This document shows positions 57,636 through 64,000 of a stretch of DNA of 64,000 bases, one piece after another (position 1 is the stretch's first letter; each line of letters opens with the position of its first letter). The translations under genes were made by a program, and so were the position numbers. The notes beneath the pieces are model-generated. The model was given only the letters and a program-made list of their open reading frames with translations, did not search any database and had not been told where the DNA came from. Source of the stretch: Drechmeria coniospora (taxonomy: Eukaryota > Ascomycota > Sordariomycetes > Hypocreales > Ophiocordycipitaceae); the NCBI RefSeq assembly GCF_001625195.1, contig NC_054390.1, positions 1,240,001-1,304,000 on the forward strand. Reading direction: 5' to 3'.

Positions 57636-57703
57636 TGGCCAAGGCAGAGGGTTGAATTCCAGCAAGCAAGCTTGACAAGGGCACAGATGAGCAGCTGACA
57701 ATG

Positions 57704-58483
57704 CTACTTGATGCCGTATCCGCGCTGCCACAGAAACACGACAGCAAAGGCGAGGCTGAGGACGGCAGGTAGCAGATCGAGCTCCATGACAGCCCAGAGC
57801 CAGAGACAGGCAACCGGGGGGGCCTGCTTCATGGTGGCGAGGTAGCCGTAGCTGTTGGAGATGTGGATGAGGTAGCAGCCAGAAATGACGCTCAGGAAAA
57901 AGAAGATGGACTGGCGGGCCCGATGCTGAAACCGCGCGGGGAGACGAGGAACGAGGGTTGCGTTGGACTCGTGCGGGTGGAGGACATAGAATATGAAGAG
58001 GAAGCCTGAGAGGAAAAGATGAGCGTTTGGGACATTGCGTGGAGGCGTGCGTACCGGCCGCCGTCGGTCGGGTTACATACCTAGCCATGCCTTGGCTGCC
58101 CTGGTCCAGACCGATGGCCATATGACTTCGATGCCATACTGGTGCTGGACGAGAACGTCAAAGGTAAAATGCAGCATGGTGAGAGAGACGGTCCAGAGGG
58201 CCGCCTCCATGAATCTCTCCGCTCCAGGGGACAGTGTGGCGGCATCGGCATCTTTGGGCTTGCCTTTGTCGTCGTCGTCGTCGCCATCGTCGTCATTCTC
58301 CGTGCCTTGTCGAAATTCTTCACCTCGTTGCTTCCGCAGCTCGGCCTGGCGACGGTCGGCCTGTTGGAACAGGTTTTGCTCCTGCGCAAAGTCGAGCAGA
58401 GTCTTCTCGGTTGGAGCGCCACGTACAGGCTGCCGAAGCTTGATGCTTCCTGCGGCCGTCTGCTCCTTGCGATGCTTGGCCAT
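57704..58483 (-). CDS. DUF7719-type multi-pass membrane protein
   Basis: Two exons on the minus strand, 58483-58081 and 58005-57704, give 234 aa. The 75-nt phase-1 intron starts GTATGT and ends TTTTCCTCTCAG. ATG 58483 (MAKHRKEQTAAGSIKLRQP) is chosen because it resembles the usual family start; the frame is open to 58609. Residues 1-90 are soluble, with an acidic run (NDDDGDDDDDKG, about 70). Four hydrophobic segments follow: WTVSLTMLHFTFDVLVQ, FLFIFYVLH, SIFFFLSVISGCYLIHI and the C-terminal LLPAVLSLAFAVVFLW. This fits a fungal family of unknown function (DUF7719, named from memory). It is probably in an internal membrane. The gene converges on the one-pass protein gene. Confidence 0.82.
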
Positions 58484-59587
58484 CCTGGGTTCGTTTGCAC
58501 AGCAGGATGGTATCCCTTCTCGCGGGAGGTTGGATGTGGAAGTGAGCTGCTGACAGCCCAATGGGTGTGATTTTGAAGTGTTTGAAGCGGCACACCCAAG
58601 TAGAAGCATGTACCAGACAAGTACGGAGTACGTACTGTACAGTAATTAATATTACCTAAGTATATACGGAAGAGGTACCTGTAGGATCAGGGCACGCGGG
58701 CAGCAACTTGGTGATGAAAAGGGGTGGAGGACAGGTGTAGTAGGAGGACAGAGTTTCGGGCCTGGGTATTAGTTAGTTGCCACCATGCTGTGTTAAGCAA
58801 GTACATGTAGCTTAGCAGCACTACCGTGCCGTAGTGGAGTACCCGTAGCACGTTCTAGCGCAAGCACAGTGGAAGTGGAGGCGGTGATTAGCAGTGCTGT
58901 GCTGTACTTGACCTGTAGGAACGGTACGGACGGCGGATGTACAGTACAAGTACTAAACTACTTTGTATTGAAGACGAGAACCTTTGAGGTACGCGCAAGG
59001 ACAAACTTGTAGAGAATCACGATAGCATGCACGAGTATTATTTACTGTACGGAGTACACTTACCTTAGTACCTAGTAGTAAGTAAGCACAGACACAGGTA
59101 TGCCGTACGCAATACAAATATGCCGTACGCAATACAACTACGCCGTACGTGATACAACTACGCCGTACGTGATACAACTACGCCGTACGTGATACAACTA
59201 CGCCGTACGTGATACAACTACGCCGTACGTGATACAACTATGTACTTACTTGTACATTCGTGCAAGTACTCCGTACATGATACCACAGATACAGGGGCTT
59301 GTAGCTGGTGCATGGTGGGAAATGACATCAGGTTCCTTCCACCCACTAGTACAAGCACCGCTATCCTCCATGGTCCTATCAGGGGTCCGTCCCTAATGTG
59401 CTGGTCCATGAATTTATGTTTCTTCCCTCCAAACGACGACGGTTGTTCCCGAACCCTCACCAACCTATCCTCCTCCTCCGCGGCGAGGCCGGCCTTTTGG
59501 AATCCTCCATTCCCTCTCTCGAGCGTGCCGCTGGAGCAACCGGGAACACCAGGGCGCCATCGCGCAAGACCAGCTGGCGCTTCCACG
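58484..59587. other. Divergent spacer, GTAC-rich with a 20-bp minisatellite
   Basis: This should contain the promoters of the DUF7719 gene and of GPI12. The stretch 58,600-59,280 is rich in GTAC words (TACGGAGTAC at 58622-58631 and 59048-59057). The last 250 bp before GPI12 are C/T-rich leader. No gene is seen. Confidence 0.6.
59099..59238. repeat. 20-bp minisatellite, 7 copies
   Basis: The unit TACGCCGTACGTGATACAAC is repeated seven times head to tail. Copies 3-7 match it almost exactly; copies 1 and 2 read TATGCCGTACGCAATACAA(A/C), and copy 3 starts the standard form. The array ends about 350 bp upstream of the GPI12 start. The unit contains the GTAC core of the dispersed word family and a TACGTG/CACGTA element. 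Confidence 0.95.
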
Positions 59588-60662
59588 ATGGGTCCCATGC
59601 TCGGCCTCGTCGCCGCCTTGGCCGTCGTCGTCCTGGCCGCCTTTCTCAACAAGTACGCCACCGGCCTCGCCTCGGGGCGCTTCCCGATGCTGCGAAACAA
59701 GCGGATCTGCCTGCTCATCGCCCACCCGGACGACGAGGCCATGTTCTTCGCCCCGACGGTGCTGGCCCTGACGCGGCCCGAAACCGGCAACCACGTCAAG
59801 ATTCTCTGCCTGAGCACCGGTATGGGCGCCCGACCTTGCAAAGGAGCCGGCACGGACCTTTTGCTTTTCGTCTCCGTTTCTTGCTGAAACCAGCGTGGCA
59901 GGCAACGCCGACGGACTTGGCGAAACGAGGAAGAAGGAGCTCGTCAAGAGCGGCCTGCAGCTCGGCCTCCGAAACGAAGACGACGTCTTCATCGTCGACA
60001 ATCCGTACGCCTCTCCTCGTCACCCTGCGGGAACCCCGTGAGCGAGGTGGAAGTTGAGAGAATTCGGAGCTTGCGCGCTTGGCTTTGCTCACACCCGCCG
60101 CCTCTCTAGGGCCGACTTCCCCGACTCGATGACGAAATCGTGGGACGAGTCAAAGATCTCGGACCTCCTCCGCAGCGCCTTCGCGCCGGCTCTTGCTCGC
60201 CAGCTCGCCGACGGCGCTCGACCAAGCGCCAACATCGACGTTCTCGTCACCTTTGACGGCCGCGGCGTCTCAAGCCACCCGAACCACATCTCGCTCTACC
60301 ACGGCGCACGCGCCTTTGCCGCCGCCCTCGTCCGCGGCGACGCAGGCGGAGACGGCCCCGTGGACCTCTACACCCTCACGACGGTCCACCTTCTACGCAA
60401 GTACTCCTCCTTCCTCGATGTTTTCGCCACCATGGCCGTCCAGGTGACGCATGCGGACCGCGAGCCGGCCAAGAAAGGCAGGCTGGTCTTCATGAACCAG
60501 CTTGTCGGTGGAGCCGGCCTCGCCACGGCCTGCAAGGCCATGACGGATGCCCACAAGAGCCAGATGGTGTGGTTCAGGTACTTGTACATTGCCTTTAGCC
60601 GCTACATGATCATCAACGATCTGAAGCTCGAAACCGTCGAGGCGCCGGACCGCGAAGAGTGA
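59588..60662 (+). CDS. gpi12: GPI12/PIG-L GlcNAc-phosphatidylinositol de-N-acetylase
   Basis: Three exons, 59588-59819, 59902-60004 and 60110-60662, give 295 aa. Introns of 82 and 105 nt are phase 1 and phase 2. An N-terminal membrane anchor (about residues 5-20) leads straight to the catalytic motif AHPDDEAMFF (45-54). ELVKSGLQLGL and a second metal-site motif SSHPNH follow, as in all PIG-L enzymes. The enzyme removes acetate from GlcNAc-PI on the cytosolic face of the ER, the second step of GPI-anchor synthesis, and uses a divalent metal bound by the His/Asp residues. Length matches yeast Gpi12 (about 300). The acceptor TCTCTAG before GGCCGACTTC is chosen because it gives NPADFPDSM, a conserved segment. 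Confidence 0.95.
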
Positions 60663-61234
60663 CGGGGAAGCAGAGGGCAAGGCAAATGCGGCATGGCCAA
60701 CACCCATTCATGCACGACGGCCGGTCCAAGACAAGCGGGTCCGAGGCAGAGCGGCCCAATGACCCAACGACCCAACTACCCGCGTATGTATGCGAGCACG
60801 GAATACACCAGCACCGGCAGTGACGAAGGCCTGGTACGACGAGGCGAGCCCGATTTCACATGCACGCGCGATCATGCAATCATCGTGCTGACAGGCTTCT
60901 GGGATGGAACGTCTGGTTGTGCCCCGCTTCATCGACGAGACTGCCCAACGCGATGATGTTGGCGTTGTCTTCTCTACGACTTCCGCCGGTCTCGAAGTCA
61001 ACCAGCGGGCATTTCTTGAGATTCCATGGACCACGCGCCGCATGATGTGCAGTTCGGGTCCTGGATATCACTGCATCTGAGAAAGTCATGACGAAACAAA
61101 ACAAGAGGAGGGAGACGAGGGGGGGGGGGGGGTTAGGGGGGGAAAGAACATGTCATTGAAAACGCTCGAGGCTGACGTTGTCTCGTGAAATCCCGCCACC
61201 ACCACCTCTTCTCACGCGTGACTGGGAAATGGCT
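60663..61234. other. Convergent spacer with a G tract
   Basis: This presumably holds the 3' UTRs of GPI12 and of the next gene. A run of 14 G at 61119-61132 followed by TTA and a further G run stands out; nothing else is seen. Confidence 0.55.
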
Positions 61235-62626
61235 TCAAAAGTACACGCTGCGCTTCTGCACCCGTTTCCGCTTATCCTCTTCCGACCGGTGGAAGAAGCT
61301 GCTGACGCCCGTTCCCGACGACCCCCCCTGCGAGCTGGCCAAGTGTGAACCCTGCGGGGGGGACTGCTTCCTCCGTCCGCCAGCGCCCGGGGCCGATGGC
61401 GGTCCTGCGCTGTTCGGCCGGACCGGCGGCGGTCTGTCCTGAGCCCCGTACCAAGGCCCGTTGTTCGTCGTGTAGTTGGTCGAATAGTGCCGACCTCCGC
61501 CGCCAGCCCTTGGTGGCAGCGCAGGCGACGGACCGCTCGGGGGCGGAGGCGGCGGCGGGACGCCGTATTCTCTACGGAGCCGCTCCGTTTCCCTTTCCAC
61601 CTCGGCTTCTCTTCGCCGCCGCTCCTTTTCCTCCTTCTCGAGCATCTTTCTGATGCGCTTCTGCTCCTCCTCGTCCCGCCTCTCGCGCTCGCGCGCTTTT
61701 CGATTCTCCTCGGCAGACGTGGCCTCCACCCGTGGCGGTCGGGACGCCGAGGAGGCAGCCGGGGACATTGACGTGTCGACCATGGCGCCGGAGGCAAAGG
61801 CCATCTGTCCCGCCGGCATCGGGCGAGGATTCGAGCTCTTCCTCGGTCCGCTGACGTGCGTCGGTCCGGAGGCGGCGGCGGCCGTGTTGAACATGTTGTG
61901 CCGCGGGACCAGATAGAGGTCCCGGATGACTTCGGCGCCCAGGATGAAGGAGACCTCGAGCCCCTTCCGGTCCTCGACGTCGACGCGGGGCATGTTGGGC
62001 TCGTAGATGGTCACCTTGCTCTCGTTCCTGCCGATGCGAAACATGGCGACGGTGATGTCGGGTTCCTTGTTCTTCTGGCCGCCGACGCAGCGGCCGGACA
62101 TGAAGCAGGTCAGGTCCTTGCTCAGCCTGCCGTCGCGCTTCCAGCGAAAGACGACCTTGGGCGTCAGGTCGGGTGCCTCGCTCTCGCCGCCATCTTGATC
62201 GATGCGGCTCGCGCTCGGAACCTTGAAGCTGCGCTCGGGCATCTCGAATTCCCACACGTCCGACTTTCCCCAGCTACCCTGCCGGTGCTTGATGACGATG
62301 GTCTGGTCCGGATTGTACAGGGACATGGTGAAGGAGTCTGGCGTCAAGGGAACGGGCGACGTCGTGCCGTTGGCGCGCACCTCTGCCGCCGAAAGGGTAG
62401 GCTGCGACCATTCGGGCTTGATGAGGACCTCGGCGTAGACGACGGAGGCGTAGTGGGCGTCGAGCAGTCCGACGGCATACTGGTTTCTCGACTCGACCGG
62501 AGAGGGTCTCTTGAGGAGATACTCGGCCGAGGGGTCGGATCCGTTGTGAGTGAAGTGGACGAGCGTCTGGAGTGGGCTGTCGGAGGAGGGCCGTACGCGG
62601 TAGGTCGGAAAGCTTTCGTCGAGCAT
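61235..62626 (-). CDS. Conserved fungal protein with globular N terminus and coiled coil, function unknown
   Basis: Single coding exon from ATG 62626 (MLDESFPTYRVRPSS), 463 aa. The frame is open further upstream to 62776 but has no ATG there, and a CCCGCAG acceptor-like site at about 62653 suggests a spliced leader. Residues 1-260 look globular (HFTHNGSDPSAEYLLKRPSP; VVYAEVLIKPEWSQPTLSAA; SWGKSDVWEFEMPER). About 300-355 is a highly charged coiled coil (ARERERRDEEEQKR, KEEKERRRREAEVERE). The rest is Pro/Gly-rich, with a poly-Pro run PPPPPPP and a basic end KRKRVQKRSVYF. I recall similar proteins only as 'hypothetical' in Hypocreales and cannot assign a domain. It converges on GPI12. Confidence 0.8.
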   Translation of the reverse strand: MLDESFPTYRVRPSSDSPLQTLVHFTHNGSDPSAEYLLKRPSPVESRNQYAVGLLDAHYASVVYAEVLIKPEWSQPTLSAAEVRANGTTSPVPLTPDSFTMSLYNPDQTIVIKHRQGSWGKSDVWEFEMPERSFKVPSASRIDQDGGESEAPDLTPKVVFRWKRDGRLSKDLTCFMSGRCVGGQKNKEPDITVAMFRIGRNESKVTIYEPNMPRVDVEDRKGLEVSFILGAEVIRDLYLVPRHNMFNTAAAASGPTHVSGPRKSSNPRPMPAGQMAFASGAMVDTSMSPAASSASRPPRVEATSAEENRKARERERRDEEEQKRIRKMLEKEEKERRRREAEVERETERLRREYGVPPPPPPPSGPSPALPPRAGGGGRHYSTNYTTNNGPWYGAQDRPPPVRPNSAGPPSAPGAGGRRKQSPPQGSHLASSQGGSSGTGVSSFFHRSEEDKRKRVQKRSVYF

Positions 62627-64000
62627 CGTGTCGTCTCGCTCGGCAAGGCCTGCGGGTGGGGAGGACCACGAGGTCGCGGATGGAGCGAGCTGGAAGCTCG
62701 AGAAACTCTTGATGAGGGCTTGTTTCGGTTTCCTCGCAAGGGAAATGGAAATCACGGGCGGTCCGAATGTTGGCAAGGAGAATTGTTCGATTCAGGGGCA
62801 GGAGATCCAACGTCGGCTGCCAGCAGTGACCAAAGGGGGGGGGGGGGCGGGGAGGATCCCGCGCCGAGCCTGACGTTGCTTTGGGCACCGTCGAACGCCG
62901 TGTGGATTACGACGAGCTGGGAAGAAGCCGAATGGGTAGAACGTATGGATAGAAATCGAATCTTCGATGTTGGCAACAGTGATCCTCGACCCTGACTTTG
63001 GCTTGACCGAGGAAGTGCTCTGCTGCGGCTGCAGGTGCAAGTGCTGTAGTGTACGTCATGTGCTCTCACACTGCGCCACAGCTGTGCTCGAAAGGGGGGG
63101 TGGCCAAGGACGAGATACGGGTACGAGATGCTCCGCACAGGCTCCACCACATGGCAGTGGCACAGTTGTGCTTGTATTACTACAGTTATGAATTATTACT
63201 GTACTTACTTGGGGCACGGAGCAAGTACATGTACAGAACTCTCCGTATTAATTAGGTGCAAACCTACCTTGACACCCACAGCTATTACACCTGCTTGTGC
63301 GGAGTACTTGCTCACTGTACCTGGTTGTGCAGTATTCGAGCGAGCACCTTCACCTGGCACCTTCACCTGGCATCGCCACGCATCTACCCTCCCAAGACAT
63401 GTACATACTTGCTTGCACAGGCAGTGCCAAGATGTACAAAGCAGTCACTGTTAGCACCCCTTCACCACCTGCATGAGCCGTTCGGAGTCAAAAAGGTTCG
63501 TGAAACTGGCTAGAAAAATAGCTATGCGAGGCTGTGCGGCCGGAAATTAATTCTTCCCCAGTGCTGACTAGTGCCGCCTTGCCGCTGCGCATACCGAACG
63601 TGCGTACCCAACGCTGATGGAGGAGGAGCCTAAATCCTCACCGCCCCGTTTCGGCAGAATGGACAAAGCAAACGGCTTGGGCAGACAGGTGGGCAGACAG
63701 GCGGATTCATAGCATGCCTGCGAAAGGGGGGGCCAAGATGACTTTGGCAGTGTGCGGTCAAGTAGGCGTGGCTGCCTGCTTGTGAGCATCTCTCTGCCTT
63801 GCTGCCCACCGTTGGCGTCGTCTCCCGGATACCGGTCAAGGCTATTTCACCTTTCTTGCATATGCATGCAGTATGAAGCGCGGCCTTGCTTGTGCACGTT
63901 TGCTCGCAGCGAGACTACTCACGTACTCTAGCCAGATGACCGATGATCATCAAACGTCTCCCGTGGCCCCAAGACCCCCATCATGGGGTATGGAATGGAA
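62627..64000. other. Right end of window, no gene seen
   Basis: The first few hundred bases are the leader and promoter of the coiled-coil gene, with a G13 tract at 62835-62847. GTAC words cluster at about 63,170-63,430. A short CACCTTCACCTGG unit is duplicated at about 63347-63372. No gene is supported up to the window end. Confidence 0.55.

Noticed and set aside
56832..58121. 429-codon minus-strand frame across the one-pass protein gene
   Set aside because: It overlaps the better-supported + strand gene and runs through the intron of the DUF7719 gene in another frame; no domain.

Overview
This window looks like nuclear DNA from a filamentous ascomycete, most likely a sordariomycete and perhaps a hypocrealean. 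The genes are split by short introns (about 49-185 nt) with GT...AG borders and CTGAC/CTAAT-like branch sites. The coding regions are GC-rich with strong C/G third-position bias, and the protein set is typically fungal (Elg1, Utp8, LSm3, Nha1, Gpi12, alpha-arrestin, fungal-specific transcription factor). Species cannot be settled from the sequence alone.

I support 15 protein-coding genes. From left to right: about 5.2 kb without a gene; ELG1 (-) and UTP8 (+), divergent; a 3 kb gap; a DUF8035-type gene (+) convergent with a mitochondrial ATP13/Aep2-like factor (-), which shares a divergent promoter with LSM3 (+); a GTPBP1-type GTPase (+) convergent with an alpha-arrestin (-); a 5.5 kb gap holding a six-copy ~100-bp tandem array; a secreted Dabb (alpha/beta-barrel) protein (+) convergent with an Adr1/AmdX-like C2H2 factor (-); a ~9.8 kb gene desert; a small GPI-anchor-type Ser/Thr-rich surface protein (+); a 3 kb gap; NHA1 (+), a one-pass membrane protein (+) and a DUF7719-type membrane protein (-, 68 bp from its neighbour); GPI12/PIG-L (+) convergent with a conserved coiled-coil protein of unknown function (-).

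Most genes are housekeeping: PCNA unloading, ribosome biogenesis, mRNA decay/splicing, translation, mitochondrial gene expression, ion homeostasis and GPI-anchor synthesis. They do not form one pathway or a biosynthetic cluster. The accessory-looking parts are the gene deserts. These are packed with a family of short GTAC-centred words (such as TACGGAGTAC and AAGTACTTG), several minisatellites (14 bp x7, 20 bp x7, 26 bp x4, ~100 bp x6) and long G tracts. The two lineage-variable-looking genes, the secreted Dabb protein and the six-cysteine GPI-type protein, sit at desert edges.

I saw no tRNA, rRNA, CRISPR array or recognisable transposon. Exon borders come from reading splice motifs and checking frames by hand. 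Starts and first exons are the least certain part, and transcript ends were not predicted.
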